From assembly GCA_947452635.1 (NCBI GenBank), contig CANGEE010000001.1:1-64000 (forward strand): a stretch of DNA of 64,000 nt, read 5' to 3'. Shown piece by piece: positions 20,338-31,190 of the stretch. The notes beneath the pieces are model-generated. The model saw only the letters and a program-made list of their open reading frames with translations. It was not told where the DNA came from and made no database searches. The DNA comes from Comamonadaceae bacterium. GTDB lineage: Bacteria > Pseudomonadota > Gammaproteobacteria > Burkholderiales > Burkholderiaceae_C. Each line of letters opens with the position of its first letter. Positions within the stretch are counted from its first letter, which is position 1. A program made the position numbers and the translations under genes.

Positions 20338-22371
20338 CTATGCGCGCATCCCCTGATGCCTGAGCAGCGCATCCAAATTCGGTTCGCGGCCTCTGAAGGC
20401 CTTGAACGACTCCAGCGCGCTGCGGCTGCCACCGGCTTCCAAAATTGCTTTGCGGTAGCGGCGGCCGGTTTCGATGTCATGGCTGCCGTCGCTGTGCACG
20501 GTTTCTTCAAACGCGGCGTAGGCATCGGCGCTGAGCACCTCGGCCCATTTGTAGCTGTAGTAGCCCGCGGCATAGCCGCCCGCAAAAATGTGGCTGAAGG
20601 TGTGGGCTGAACGGTTGAAGGCCGGCGCAGGCAACACCGCCACTTCGGCGCGCACCGCATTGAGCAAGGGCATGAAATCTTGCGCGGGGTCGTGGCTTGA
20701 ATGCAGCAGCATGTCAAACAAGGCGAACTCGATTTGGCGCAGGGTTTGCAGGCCACTTTGGTAGTTTTTGGCGGCCACCATTTTGTCAAACAAGGCGCGA
20801 GGCAGGGGCTCGCCGGTGTCCACGTGGGCGGTCATGTGGCGCAGCACCGGCCACTCCCAGCAAAAGTTCTCCATGAACTGGCTGGGCAGCTCCACCGCAT
20901 CCCACTCCACGCCGCTGATGCCAGAGACGTCATGCTCGTTCACCTGGGTCAGCATATGGTGCAGGCCGTGACCAAATTCATGGAACAGGGTGGTCACATC
21001 GTCATGGGTGAGCAGAGCGGGTTTGCCGTCCACCCCTTCGGCAAAGTTACACACCAAATGCGCCACCGGCGTTTGCAACTGGCCGGTGTCTGGGCGCAGC
21101 CAACGGGTGCGCACATCGTCCATCCAAGCGCCACCGCGCTTGCCGTTGCGCGCTGGTTGGTCCAGGTAAAACTGGCCGACCAACGTACCTTCGCGCTCGA
21201 TGCGGTAAAACTGCACCGCAGGGTGCCAGACCGGCGCGGTGTCGGGGCGGATGCGGACTTCAAACAAGGTCTCGATGATTTTGAACAAGCCGGCCAACAC
21301 CTTGGGGGCAGTGAAATACTGTTTCACCTCTTGCTCGCTGAAGCTGTAGCGCGCTTCTTTGAGCTTTTCGCCAATGTACGGCCAGTCCCAGGCCTGGGGC
21401 TCTGACAGACCCAAGTGTTCAGCGGCGAAAGCTTTCAAATCGGCCACGTCTTTGAGCGCAAAAGGACGCGCACGTGCGGCCAGGTCGCGCAAGAACGCAA
21501 TCACCTTGGCCGGCGACTCGGCCATTTTCGGCACCAAGGACACTTCAGCAAAATTGGTATAGCCCAGCAGCTGCGCTTCTTCGCGGCGCAGGGCCAGGAT
21601 GTCTTGAATCAAGGGCGTGTTGTCAAAACGCGCTGCATCGCCCATGGCTTGGTCGGAGGCGCGGGTGACGTAGGCGCGGTAGAGTTTTTCACGCAAGGTG
21701 CTGCTTTGCGCAAACTGCATCACCGGCAGGTAGCACGGCATTTTCAGGGTCAGTTTGTAGCCGGGCTGGCCGTCTTTTTCAGCCGCAGCGCGTGCCGACT
21801 GTTGCACGTCGTCGGGCACACCGGCTAATTCTTCGGCACTGACAAACAAGGCGTAGCTGTCGGTGGCGTCCAAGGTGTTTTCGCTGAACTTTTGCCCCAC
21901 CTCGGCTTGGCGTTCTTGAATTTGCGCAAAGCGTGCTTTGGCCGCACCGGTCAAATCGGCGCCGCCCAAGACAAAATTGCGCATCGCATTGGCGTGTGCC
22001 TTTTGCTGCGAGGGGTTCAAGACGGTGGTGTCAATGGCTTTGTATTTGGCATACAGCCGCTCGTCCGCACCCAAGCGGGTCCAAAACTCGGTGACCTTGG
22101 GCAGCGCGGCGTTGTAGGCGGCACGCAGCTCGGGGCTGTCAGCCACGCTGTTCAAGTGACTCACCGCGCCCCAAGCGCGGCCCAGGCGTTCGGTGGCCAC
22201 GTCCAGCACCTTGGCAATGGCTTGCCACTCGGCGGGAAAGCCGTCTTGCGCGACCTGTTCCAAAGCGTTCTCGGCTTGCCCCAGCAAGGTATCGACTGCG
22301 CCTTCCACGTTTTCAGGTTTGATCGCATCAAACAAGGGCAAATCGGCAAAGTTGAGCAAGGGATTGGACAT
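20338..22371 (-). CDS. prlC: Oligopeptidase A (M3 metallopeptidase)
   Basis: HEFGHGLHHML zinc motif; GGYAAGYYSYKWAEVLSADAYAAFEE. Confidence 0.93.
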   Translation of the reverse strand: MSNPLLNFADLPLFDAIKPENVEGAVDTLLGQAENALEQVAQDGFPAEWQAIAKVLDVATERLGRAWGAVSHLNSVADSPELRAAYNAALPKVTEFWTRLGADERLYAKYKAIDTTVLNPSQQKAHANAMRNFVLGGADLTGAAKARFAQIQERQAEVGQKFSENTLDATDSYALFVSAEELAGVPDDVQQSARAAAEKDGQPGYKLTLKMPCYLPVMQFAQSSTLREKLYRAYVTRASDQAMGDAARFDNTPLIQDILALRREEAQLLGYTNFAEVSLVPKMAESPAKVIAFLRDLAARARPFALKDVADLKAFAAEHLGLSEPQAWDWPYIGEKLKEARYSFSEQEVKQYFTAPKVLAGLFKIIETLFEVRIRPDTAPVWHPAVQFYRIEREGTLVGQFYLDQPARNGKRGGAWMDDVRTRWLRPDTGQLQTPVAHLVCNFAEGVDGKPALLTHDDVTTLFHEFGHGLHHMLTQVNEHDVSGISGVEWDAVELPSQFMENFCWEWPVLRHMTAHVDTGEPLPRALFDKMVAAKNYQSGLQTLRQIEFALFDMLLHSSHDPAQDFMPLLNAVRAEVAVLPAPAFNRSAHTFSHIFAGGYAAGYYSYKWAEVLSADAYAAFEETVHSDGSHDIETGRRYRKAILEAGGSRSALESFKAFRGREPNLDALLRHQGMRA

Positions 22372-22426
22372 GGTTTTCAAGGGCTTTGGGGCCAGTGGGC
22401 AGCAAATGGATGGGAGGGTACAGTCT

Positions 22427-23278
22427 TCAGTTGGCGGCAGTTTCAGCCGCTTCAAGGGTGTTGACCAGCAGCATGGTGATGGTCATCGGCCCCACACCGC
22501 CGGGCACCGGGGTGATGTAGCTGGCGACTTCTTTCACACCGTCGAAGTCCACGTCACCGCACAGCTTACCTTCATCGTTGCGGTTCATGCCCACGTCCAG
22601 CACCACCGCGCCGGGTTTGACCATGTCGGCGGTCAGCACATTGCGTTTGCCCACAGCGACCACAATCACATCCGCTTGCAGGGTCATGGCTTTCAGATCG
22701 GGGGTGGCGCTGTGGCAAATCGTCACGGTGGCGTTCTTTTGCAAAAGCATCAGTGCCATGGGTTTGCCCACAATGTTGCTGCGGCCAATCACCACCGCGT
22801 GTTTGCCCTTGAGGTCATAGCCAATGCTCTCCAGCATCTTCATGCAGCCATAAGGCGTGCAAGGCCAAAAGCCGGGCATGCCGGTCATCAAGGCACCGGC
22901 ACTGGCGATGTGAAAGCCGTCCACGTCTTTGGCCGGGCTGATGGCTTCGATCACCTTTTGCGCATCCATGTGCGCAGGCAGGGGCAGTTGCACCAAGATG
23001 CCGTGGATGCCGGGGTCTTGGTTCAGGCCTTCGACGCGGGCCAGCAAGTCAGCCTCGGTCATGTTGGCCTCGTATTTTTCCAGCACCGAGTGCAAGCCCG
23101 CGTCTTCGCAGGCTTTGACCTTGTTGCGCACATAGACCTGGCTGGCGGGGTTGTCTCCCACCAGCACCACCGCCAGACCGGGGGTGACGCCTTTGGCCTT
23201 GAGGGCCAGGGTGCGCGCAGCGACTTGGATGCGCAGTTGTTTGGACAGGGCGTTGCCGTCGATCAGTTGGGCGGTCAT
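22427..23278 (-). CDS. folD: Methylenetetrahydrofolate dehydrogenase/cyclohydrolase
   Basis: [46 protein letters not shown]. Confidence 0.97.
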   Translation of the reverse strand: MTAQLIDGNALSKQLRIQVAARTLALKAKGVTPGLAVVLVGDNPASQVYVRNKVKACEDAGLHSVLEKYEANMTEADLLARVEGLNQDPGIHGILVQLPLPAHMDAQKVIEAISPAKDVDGFHIASAGALMTGMPGFWPCTPYGCMKMLESIGYDLKGKHAVVIGRSNIVGKPMALMLLQKNATVTICHSATPDLKAMTLQADVIVVAVGKRNVLTADMVKPGAVVLDVGMNRNDEGKLCGDVDFDGVKEVASYITPVPGGVGPMTITMLLVNTLEAAETAAN

Positions 23279-23316
23279 GGTGGTGGCTTGAAATGAGGGG
23301 GGGAGGGGTCAAAAGC

Positions 23317-23344
23317 AAAACGCCCGGCACAGGCACGGGCGTTT
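23317..23344. terminator. Terminator-like hairpin between the two-component operon and folD
   Basis: AAACGCCCG...CGGGCGTTT. Confidence 0.6.
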
Positions 23345-23361
23345 CAGTCAGGGCGGGGCGC

Positions 23362-23988
23362 TCAGGCCTTGGGTGCGTTTTGCCTCAAGGCAATTTTGAG
23401 CAGGTCGGCCACGGTGTTGGCGTTGAGCTTTTCCATGATGTTGGCGCGGTGCGCTTCCACGGTTTTGATGCTGATGCCCAAATCGTCGGCGATCTGCTTG
23501 TTCAAGCGACCGGCGACGATGCGCTCCAGCACTTGCGCTTCACGTCCGGTCAGCTTGGACATCAAGGCATCTCGGCTGGCGGCTTGTTGGTGGTCAGCAA
23601 ACGATTCGCGCGCGTTGTCCAACATGCGTTCGACCAAGTTCACCAAGTCGTCTTCTTTGAACGGCTTTTGAATGAAATCCATGGCCCCTTTTTTCATGGT
23701 GTTGACCGCCATCGGCACATCACCGTGACCGGTGATGAAGACGATGGGCAAAGGCGATTTGCGTTCGATCAAGCGGTCTTGCAGCTCCAAGCCGGTCATG
23801 CCGCCCATGCGAATGTCAGCGATCAGGCAGGCCACTTCACGCGGGTCGTAGCGACTGATGAAGGTTTCGGCCGAGTCGAAACAACGCACCCGGTAGTCTT
23901 TGCCTTCGAGCAACCATTGCAAAGAATCGCGCACCGCTTCGTCATCGTCCACGACGTAAACAGTGCCTTTTTTCGGAATCAAACTCAT
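23362..23988 (-). CDS. FixJ/NarL-family response regulator
   Basis: VYVVDDDEAVRDSLQWLLE receiver; LTGREAQVLERIVAGRLNKQIADDLGISIKTVEAHRANIMEKL HTH. Confidence 0.93.
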   Translation of the reverse strand: MSLIPKKGTVYVVDDDEAVRDSLQWLLEGKDYRVRCFDSAETFISRYDPREVACLIADIRMGGMTGLELQDRLIERKSPLPIVFITGHGDVPMAVNTMKKGAMDFIQKPFKEDDLVNLVERMLDNARESFADHQQAASRDALMSKLTGREAQVLERIVAGRLNKQIADDLGISIKTVEAHRANIMEKLNANTVADLLKIALRQNAPKA

Positions 23989-26537
23989 GCGGTTACCCCG
24001 GGTGAAATTTCATTTTGTGAGACGGGCGTGCTGGAAACGGGTATCCAGAACGTGAAGCAACATCCTTCGACCTGCCCGGCATTGTAGAGGTTCTCCGCAG
24101 CAATGCGGCCTTGATGCGACTCCACGATACTTCGGCATAAATTCAGGCCAATGCCCATGCCTTCGGCCTTGGTAGAGAAAAAGGCCTCATATAAATGTTC
24201 GAGCACTTCAGGGGGCAGGCCTTGGCCGGTGTCGGTGACAGAGAAGTGCACCACGTTTTGGCCCTCCATGACCTTGGGGCCGACCTGCAATTCAACCTGT
24301 CTTTTGCCCAGTGGGCGGTTGGCATGGTCAATCGATTCGGCGGCGTTCTTCATCAAGTTGACCAAGACCTGTTCGATCAAAATCGGGTCCACCCACAAAG
24401 CCGGTAAGCGCGCGGCCACGTAGTGAGACAAGCGTACGTTGCGCCTGCGCAATTCGATTTCGGCCAACTCCACCGCTTCGTGCACCATGGGCAACACCTC
24501 AGACGAGGTGCGATTGGGCTCACTGCGCTTCACAAAAGAGCGAATGCGCTGGATGATTTGTCCGGCGCGCTGGGCTTGGTGGGCGGTTTTCTCCAAGGCC
24601 CAGAGCATGTCTTTTTCGTCGATGTTCTGATTGCGAATGCGGCTGACCAGGCCGTTGCAATAGTTGCTGATGGCGGTGAGCGGTTGGTTCAGTTCGTGGG
24701 CCACGCTGGACGCCATTTCGCCCATGGTGATGAGGCGGCTGGCGTTTTGGGCGCGTTCGGCTTGTTGTGCAGCAATTTCTTCGGCTTGACGCCGGGCGGT
24801 GATGTCAGTGGCGATCACCATTTGGGCCAAGCGACCATCGGCCCAGTTGATGTAACGCGACCGCACCTCCAGCCATTTGCCCAGCACCGGAATGAACAAC
24901 TCAGCCCGTTCAGACGGCGCCACCGTCAGGCTCTCAGTGGGCATGCCGGCGAAGGCGTCGACGTCTTCCTCGTTGCTGGAGACTTGGTTCATTTGAATCA
25001 CCCCGGCCTCAGCCACCAGGCTCAAATGGCCCACGGTGTCCGCACCAAACCATTGCCGGTACAACTTGTTGGCAAAGAGCAACTCGGAGCGGCCCAGGGG
25101 TGCCACCGATACGGCGGCATCCAAGGCTTCGAGCACGATGGTGAAGCGCTCGTGAGCGGCGGCCAATTGCTCGCGAATCCGATTCGGCTCGGTGATGTCG
25201 GTCATCGACGTCATCCAACCCGTCTGCACGCCCACCGCATCGATCAGAGGGCTGACGTACAAACGCGCATCGAAAATGCTGTTGTCTTTGCGTTTGACGC
25301 GCACCTGAAAGCCGCCCGGCATGCTGTGGCCGCTGATTTCTTCGTTCAAGCGTGACATCAGCTGGTCACGGTCGGCCTCGGGCCAGTAAGCAAAAGGCGC
25401 CGTGGTGCCGACCAATTCTCCCTCGCTCCAGCCGGTCATTTGGCAAAAAGCCGCATTCACATAACTGATACGGCCATGCATATCCAGTGCGCGCATGCCG
25501 GTGAGCATGGAGTTTTCCATGGCACGTCGAAAATTGGTTTCAGCGACCAAAGCTTGCTGGGTTTGCATGCGCCTGCGGGTGTGGCGCCAGTTGCCAATCA
25601 GCATCCATGCGGTCATGACACTCAGCGTACAGACCAGCCAAAACAAACCACTGCCCACCACACCTTGGGAGGTGCGCCAGGCTTGCGCCCGCAAGACCAG
25701 GCCATTGCCGACCGGTGAAACCGGCACTTCATACTCGTTTTCTTCGCGCCCCGTCCAAGTTTGCAAGCTCCAAATTTGCGTGCGTTTGGGCACCGATTGG
25801 CCTGCAATCACCTGGCCTTCACTGTCCAGCAATGCCACAGCGTATTTGGCCAATATTTCAGTGGGTACGCCATAACGCAACAAGCTCTCAATGCTGTACT
25901 CGCCCATCAGCACGCCGCCAAAACGCCCGTTGTCATCGGTCAAAGGCGTGTGCAATTGCAGCACCGGTTGGCTGGTGGTGCCGTCCTTGTTTTTATTCAG
26001 ATCGGTTTGGGCGTAGACCGGTTGCATCAAATCGCGTGCCAAACCGTAGGTGTTTTCGGTCTCACCGATGGGCAACACCTCGCCCATCGACCAGCGGTGG
26101 CCGATCATCAAGCGGGGGGCTGTTTGGCTGGCCATGATGCGGCGCTTGCTGTCGATCCAGGTGAGAGCCTGCAGTTCTGGGTTTTGCATGACCAAGGACT
26201 CGGCTCTGGAGATGAAATGTTCTTTGTCCAGTTCTTTGTTCGACATGTCCCGGGCCAGGCGCATGATTTGTTCTTGGCGCTCGAGCAGGCGCAGGCGCAG
26301 TCGCTGTTGGCCATATTCCACATCCCGCTTGACGGCTTCTTGTTCACGGTCGATTTCTTCGACCCGCAAATACCAGAATGCCGAAACAATGGCGGCCAAA
26401 AACAGCAACACGGCAGCCACTGGGGCCAATGTCGCAAAACGGTCTTGGCGATGCGGTGCTTGGCGTTTCCACCAGCGTCGCCATACATCCACGGGTAAGA
26501 GCTGAAATTTTCGGCCTGAGGACCAACGTAAAGTCAT
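23985..26537 (-). CDS. PAS-domain sensor histidine kinase (FixL-like)
   Basis: TM helix, extracytoplasmic region, second TM, PAS (FCQMTGWSEGELVG), H-box SSVAHELNQPLTAISNYCNG, N/G boxes NLMKNAAESI, GMGIGLNLCRSIVE; 4-bp overlap with the regulator. Confidence 0.93.
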   Translation of the reverse strand: MTLRWSSGRKFQLLPVDVWRRWWKRQAPHRQDRFATLAPVAAVLLFLAAIVSAFWYLRVEEIDREQEAVKRDVEYGQQRLRLRLLERQEQIMRLARDMSNKELDKEHFISRAESLVMQNPELQALTWIDSKRRIMASQTAPRLMIGHRWSMGEVLPIGETENTYGLARDLMQPVYAQTDLNKNKDGTTSQPVLQLHTPLTDDNGRFGGVLMGEYSIESLLRYGVPTEILAKYAVALLDSEGQVIAGQSVPKRTQIWSLQTWTGREENEYEVPVSPVGNGLVLRAQAWRTSQGVVGSGLFWLVCTLSVMTAWMLIGNWRHTRRRMQTQQALVAETNFRRAMENSMLTGMRALDMHGRISYVNAAFCQMTGWSEGELVGTTAPFAYWPEADRDQLMSRLNEEISGHSMPGGFQVRVKRKDNSIFDARLYVSPLIDAVGVQTGWMTSMTDITEPNRIREQLAAAHERFTIVLEALDAAVSVAPLGRSELLFANKLYRQWFGADTVGHLSLVAEAGVIQMNQVSSNEEDVDAFAGMPTESLTVAPSERAELFIPVLGKWLEVRSRYINWADGRLAQMVIATDITARRQAEEIAAQQAERAQNASRLITMGEMASSVAHELNQPLTAISNYCNGLVSRIRNQNIDEKDMLWALEKTAHQAQRAGQIIQRIRSFVKRSEPNRTSSEVLPMVHEAVELAEIELRRRNVRLSHYVAARLPALWVDPILIEQVLVNLMKNAAESIDHANRPLGKRQVELQVGPKVMEGQNVVHFSVTDTGQGLPPEVLEHLYEAFFSTKAEGMGIGLNLCRSIVESHQGRIAAENLYNAGQVEGCCFTFWIPVSSTPVSQNEISPGVTA

Positions 26538-26704
26538 TGGCAGAGTGTAGGGGAGAGCGATTCCTTGAAGCCAACAGGTCGTTGGCAGGATTGGATTTTT
26601 TTAATTTCACATTATAAAAAGATAAAGCACAATTTGAAATTTTTAAAAAAGTATGAGAAACTCGGCGCACAAATTTTCAACGGCCCCAACACAAGGAGAC
26701 AACC

Positions 26705-29425
26705 ATGTCCGCCGTACCCTCGAATCAACCGGGATTGGATCTCGACGTTCAAGAAACTCGCGAATGGATGGATGCGCTGTCCGCTGTAATTGAAAAGGAG
26801 GGCGGCGAACGCGCGCACTTCTTGTTAGAGCAGTTGCTCGAACATGCCCGTGAAAACAGCATCGACATGCCGTTCTCGGCCACCACCGGCTACGTCAACA
26901 CGATTGAACCCCAAGAAGAAGAGCGCGCGCCCGGCAATCTGGAAATCGAAGAGCGTTTGCGCGCCTACATGCGCTGGAACGCCATGGCGATGGTGGTCAA
27001 GGCCAACCGCCACAACCCCGAAGATGGTGGCGACTTGGGTGGCCACATTGGCTCCTTCGCTTCTTTGGCCAGTCTGTTTGGGGCAGGCTTTAACCATTTC
27101 TGGCACGCAGAAAGTGAAAACCATGGCGGCGATTGCCTCTACATCCAGGGCCATGTGTCGCCCGGCGTCTACGCCCGCGCCTACCTTGAAGGCCGCTTGA
27201 CCGAAGAGCAGTTGCTCAACTTCCGCCAAGAGGTCGACGGCAAAGGCTTGTCCAGTTACCCGCACCCCAAGCTGATGCCTGAGTTCTGGCAGTTCCCCAC
27301 CGTGTCCATGGGCCTGGGCCCTTTGATGGCGATTTACCAAGCGCGCTTTTTAAAGTACCTGCACGCACGCGGCATTGCCAATACCGAAAACCGCAAGGTC
27401 TGGGTGTTCTGCGGTGATGGCGAAATGGACGAGGTCGAGTCCTTGGGCGCGATTGGTTTGGCAGCGCGTGAGAACCTGGACAACTTGGTGTTCGTGGTCA
27501 ACTGCAATTTGCAGCGCTTGGACGGCCCGGTGCGTGGCAACGGCAAGATCGTTCAAGAGTTGGAAGGCGAGTTCCGTGGTTCGGGTTGGAACGTGATCAA
27601 ACTGTTGTGGGGTTCGGGCTGGGACCCTTTGCTGGCCCGCGACAAAGACGGCGCGCTGAAAAAGATCATGATGGAAACGCTGGACGGCGACTACCAAGCC
27701 ATGAAAGCCAACGACGGCGCTTATGTGCGCAAGCACTTCTTTGGGCGTGATCCACGCACCTTGGAGATGGTCTCCAAGATGTCGGACGAAGAAATTTTTG
27801 ACCTGCGCCGCGGCGGTCACGACTCCAAAAAAGTCTATGCCGCTTTCCACAAAGCCGTGCACCACAAGGGCCAGCCCACCGTGCTCTTGATCAAAACCGT
27901 CAAGGGTTTTGGCATGGGCAAATCGGGCGAAGGCAAGAACAATGTGCACCAAACCAAGAAGCTGTCGGACGAGGACATCAAAGCCTTCCGTGACCGCTTC
28001 AACATCCCGGTGCCGGACAGCGAGTTGCCCAAAATCCCGTTCTACAAGCCAGCTGACGACACCCCCGAAATGAAGTACCTGCACGAGCGCCGCAAGGCCT
28101 TGGGCGGCTATTTGCCCCACCGCCGCACCCAAGCCGACGAAAGCTTCACGGTGCCAGGCTTGGACATCTTCAAGTCGGTGATGGAGCCCACCGCCGAAGG
28201 CCGTGAAATCTCCACCACCCAAGCTTATGTGCGCTTTTTGACGCAGTTGTTGCGCGACCAGGCACTGGGCCCCCGTGTGGTGCCCATTTTGGTGGACGAA
28301 GCCCGCACTTTTGGCATGGAAGGTTTGTTCCGCCAGATCGGTATTTACAACCCTGCAGGTCAGCAGTACACCCCGGTCGACAAAGACCAGGTCATGTACT
28401 ACAAGGAAGACAAAGCCGGTCAAATCTTGCAAGAGGGCATCAACGAAGCGGGCGGCATGTCCAGCTGGATTGCGGCCGCCACCAGCTACTCCACCAGCAA
28501 CCGCATCATGGTGCCGTTCTACGTGTATTACTCGATGTTCGGCTTCCAGCGCGTGGGCGATTTGGCTTGGGCGGCCGGCGATATGCAAGCGCGTGGCTTC
28601 TTGCTCGGCGGCACCTCGGGCCGCACCACCCTGAACGGCGAAGGCCTGCAGCACGAAGACGGTCACAGCCACCTCATGGCCAACACCATCCCCAACTGCG
28701 TGTCCTACGACCCCACCTTCGCCCACGAAGTGGGCGTCATCTTGCACCATGGCTTAAAGCGCATGGTGGAAAAACAAGACAACGTCTTTTACTACCTGAC
28801 GCTGCTGAACGAAAACTACGCCATGCCCGGCCTCACACCTGGCACCGAAGCGCAGATCATCAAAGGCATGTATTTGTGCAAGCCCGGCGCCGAGACTGAC
28901 AAACGCGCCGCCGGATCTGGCAAGAACCGCGTGCAACTGCTTGGCTCGGGCACCATCTTGCGCGAATCCATTTGGGCGCAAGTCCTGCTGGCCAACGACT
29001 GGGGCATCCAAGCCGATGTCTGGAGCTGCCCCAGCTTCAACGAGTTGACCCGTGACGGTCAGGACGTTGATCGCTTCAACTTGCTGCACCCCCTGGAGAC
29101 TCCCCGTGTGTCGTTTGTGGCGCAACAACTGGCCCCGCACAGCGGCCCGGTCGTCGCCTCCACCGACTACATGAAGGCCTATGCCGAGCAGATCCGTCCT
29201 TACATTCCCAAAGGCCGTACCTACAAAGTACTGGGCACCGATGGCTTTGGCCGCAGCGACTTCCGCAGCAAACTGCGTGAGCACTTTGAGATCAACCGCC
29301 ACTACATCGTGATCGCGGCGCTCAAGGCGCTGAGCGAAGACGGTGTGTTGCCCGCGACCAAGGTGGCTGAGGCCATCACCAAGTACGGCATCAAAGTCGA
29401 CAAGATCAATCCGCTGTACGCTTAA
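26705..29425 (+). CDS. aceE: Pyruvate dehydrogenase E1 component (homodimeric)
   Basis: GDGEMDEVESLGAIGLAARENLDNLVFVVNCNLQRLDGPVRGNGKIVQELEG. Confidence 0.98.
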   Translation: MSAVPSNQPGLDLDVQETREWMDALSAVIEKEGGERAHFLLEQLLEHARENSIDMPFSATTGYVNTIEPQEEERAPGNLEIEERLRAYMRWNAMAMVVKANRHNPEDGGDLGGHIGSFASLASLFGAGFNHFWHAESENHGGDCLYIQGHVSPGVYARAYLEGRLTEEQLLNFRQEVDGKGLSSYPHPKLMPEFWQFPTVSMGLGPLMAIYQARFLKYLHARGIANTENRKVWVFCGDGEMDEVESLGAIGLAARENLDNLVFVVNCNLQRLDGPVRGNGKIVQELEGEFRGSGWNVIKLLWGSGWDPLLARDKDGALKKIMMETLDGDYQAMKANDGAYVRKHFFGRDPRTLEMVSKMSDEEIFDLRRGGHDSKKVYAAFHKAVHHKGQPTVLLIKTVKGFGMGKSGEGKNNVHQTKKLSDEDIKAFRDRFNIPVPDSELPKIPFYKPADDTPEMKYLHERRKALGGYLPHRRTQADESFTVPGLDIFKSVMEPTAEGREISTTQAYVRFLTQLLRDQALGPRVVPILVDEARTFGMEGLFRQIGIYNPAGQQYTPVDKDQVMYYKEDKAGQILQEGINEAGGMSSWIAAATSYSTSNRIMVPFYVYYSMFGFQRVGDLAWAAGDMQARGFLLGGTSGRTTLNGEGLQHEDGHSHLMANTIPNCVSYDPTFAHEVGVILHHGLKRMVEKQDNVFYYLTLLNENYAMPGLTPGTEAQIIKGMYLCKPGAETDKRAAGSGKNRVQLLGSGTILRESIWAQVLLANDWGIQADVWSCPSFNELTRDGQDVDRFNLLHPLETPRVSFVAQQLAPHSGPVVASTDYMKAYAEQIRPYIPKGRTYKVLGTDGFGRSDFRSKLREHFEINRHYIVIAALKALSEDGVLPATKVAEAITKYGIKVDKINPLYA

Positions 29426-29470
29426 ATCTCGGGAGTAAGCAATGAACCCCCACACGCATATTCATTTGTT

Positions 29471-29520
29471 GCCCCCCAAGGGGGCGTATGCCTCCTTTGA
29501 GGCGGCTCAGCAGGAGGCAT
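29471..29520. repeat. Compound inverted-repeat element between aceE and aceF
   Basis: GCCCCC-CAA-GGGGGC (29471-29485) followed by ATGCCTCC...GGAGGCAT (29488-29495 / 29513-29520). Confidence 0.75.
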
Positions 29521-29524
29521 TCCC

Positions 29525-31174
29525 ATGGCACTGATAGAAGTACAAGTCCCGGACATCGGGGATTTCGACGAAGTGACCGTCATCGAGTTGATGGTCAAAG
29601 TCGGTGACACCGTGAAAGCCGAGCAGTCGCTGATCACGGTGGAGTCGGACAAAGCCTCGATGGAAATCCCATCGAGCACAGCCGGTGTGGTCAAAGAAAT
29701 GCGCGTCGCGTTGGGCGACAAGGTCAAGCAAGGCTCGATCGTCTTGGTGGTCGAAGCCGCTGGTACCGCCGCAGCACCCGTGACCGCTCTAGCCGCCGTG
29801 GCTGCGCCTGTTGCTGCACCCGTGGCGGCGACTGCCACTCCCGCACCTTCAATGTCCGCTGGCCTGGTTGAGGTGCACGTGCCTGACATTGGCGACTTCA
29901 AAGACGTGGCCGTCATCGAAGTCTTTGTCAAACCCGGCGACAGCATCAAGGTCGAGCAGTCCTTGATCACGGTGGAGTCTGACAAAGCGTCGATGGAAAT
30001 CCCATCCTCGCACGCCGGTGTGCTCAAAGAGCTCAAAGTCAAAGTCGGCGACACGGTCAACATCGGTGACTTGCTGGCCATTTTGGAAGGGGCAGTTTCT
30101 GTCGCTGCTGCACCTGTGGCTGCGGCCTCTGCTGCGGTCGTGGCCGCTGTGCCTGCCGCCGTGGCTGCGCCGACGTCGCTTGCCTCCGCCGTGGCTGGCG
30201 TCACCGCACCGGCGCACGTACCCGGCGCGCCGACTGTGGGCTTGCCGCATGCGTCCCCTTCGGTGCGCAAGTTCGCCCGCGAACTCGGCGTGCCCTTGGA
30301 AGAAATCAAAGGCAGCGGTCACAAAGGCCGTATCACCCAAGACGATGTGCAAGCCTTCACCAAGGCGGTCATGTCAGGCGCCACCCGAACCCAAGCGCAA
30401 GCGGCCAAAGCCCCAGCGGCTGCGGGCGGCGACGGCGCGGCTTTGGGCCTGATCCCCTGGCCCAAGGTCGACTTTGCCAAGTTCGGTCCCATTGAGCGCA
30501 AAGAAATGGGCCGCATCAAGAAGATCAGCGGTGCCAACCTGTTGCGCAATGCCATCATGATTCCGGCCGTCACCAACCACGACGACGCCGACATCACCGA
30601 CCTCGAAACCTTCCGCGTCTCGACCAACAAAGAGAACGAAAAATCCGGTGTCAAAGTCACCATGCTGGCGTTCTTGATCAAGGCCTGCGTGGCCGCGCTC
30701 AAGAAGTACCCCGAGTTCAACAGCTCATTGGATGGCGATGCGCTGGTCTACAAAAATTACTGGCACATCGGTTTTGCGGCCGATACGCCCAATGGTTTGA
30801 TGGTGCCGGTGATTCGCGATTGCGACAAAAAAGGCGTGCTGCAAATCAGCCAGGAAATGGGTGAGTTGGCCAAGAAAGCCCGTGACGGCAAACTCGGCCC
30901 CGCCGAAATGACGGGCGCGACCTTCACCATCTCCAGCCTGGGTGGCATTGGCGGCAAGTACTTCACGCCCATCATCAATGCGCCCGAAGTGGCCATCTTG
31001 GGTGTGTGCAAAAGCACCATGGAGCCGGTGTGGGATGGCAAGCAGTTTGTGCCGCGTCTGATGCTGCCCTTGAGCCTGACTTGGGACCACCGCGTGATCG
31101 ATGGCGCTGCAGCGGCCCGCTTCAATGCCTTCTTGGGGCAAATCCTCAGCGACTTCCGCCGCGTTTTGCTCTAA
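29525..31174 (+). CDS. aceF: Pyruvate dehydrogenase E2 (dihydrolipoamide acetyltransferase), two lipoyl domains
   Basis: Two [11 protein letters not shown] lipoyl motifs, Ala/Pro linkers, E3-binding region ([32 protein letters not shown]), catalytic [13 protein letters not shown]. Confidence 0.97.
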   Translation: MALIEVQVPDIGDFDEVTVIELMVKVGDTVKAEQSLITVESDKASMEIPSSTAGVVKEMRVALGDKVKQGSIVLVVEAAGTAAAPVTALAAVAAPVAAPVAATATPAPSMSAGLVEVHVPDIGDFKDVAVIEVFVKPGDSIKVEQSLITVESDKASMEIPSSHAGVLKELKVKVGDTVNIGDLLAILEGAVSVAAAPVAAASAAVVAAVPAAVAAPTSLASAVAGVTAPAHVPGAPTVGLPHASPSVRKFARELGVPLEEIKGSGHKGRITQDDVQAFTKAVMSGATRTQAQAAKAPAAAGGDGAALGLIPWPKVDFAKFGPIERKEMGRIKKISGANLLRNAIMIPAVTNHDDADITDLETFRVSTNKENEKSGVKVTMLAFLIKACVAALKKYPEFNSSLDGDALVYKNYWHIGFAADTPNGLMVPVIRDCDKKGVLQISQEMGELAKKARDGKLGPAEMTGATFTISSLGGIGGKYFTPIINAPEVAILGVCKSTMEPVWDGKQFVPRLMLPLSLTWDHRVIDGAAAARFNAFLGQILSDFRRVLL

Positions 31175-31190
31175 GCCAAAAGGAACTGAT

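Noticed and set aside
27350-28750. 466-aa minus-strand ORF opposite aceE
   Set aside because: Shadow ORF: His/Val/Gln/Ala-rich mirror translation of a strongly conserved high-GC CDS, no recognisable domain
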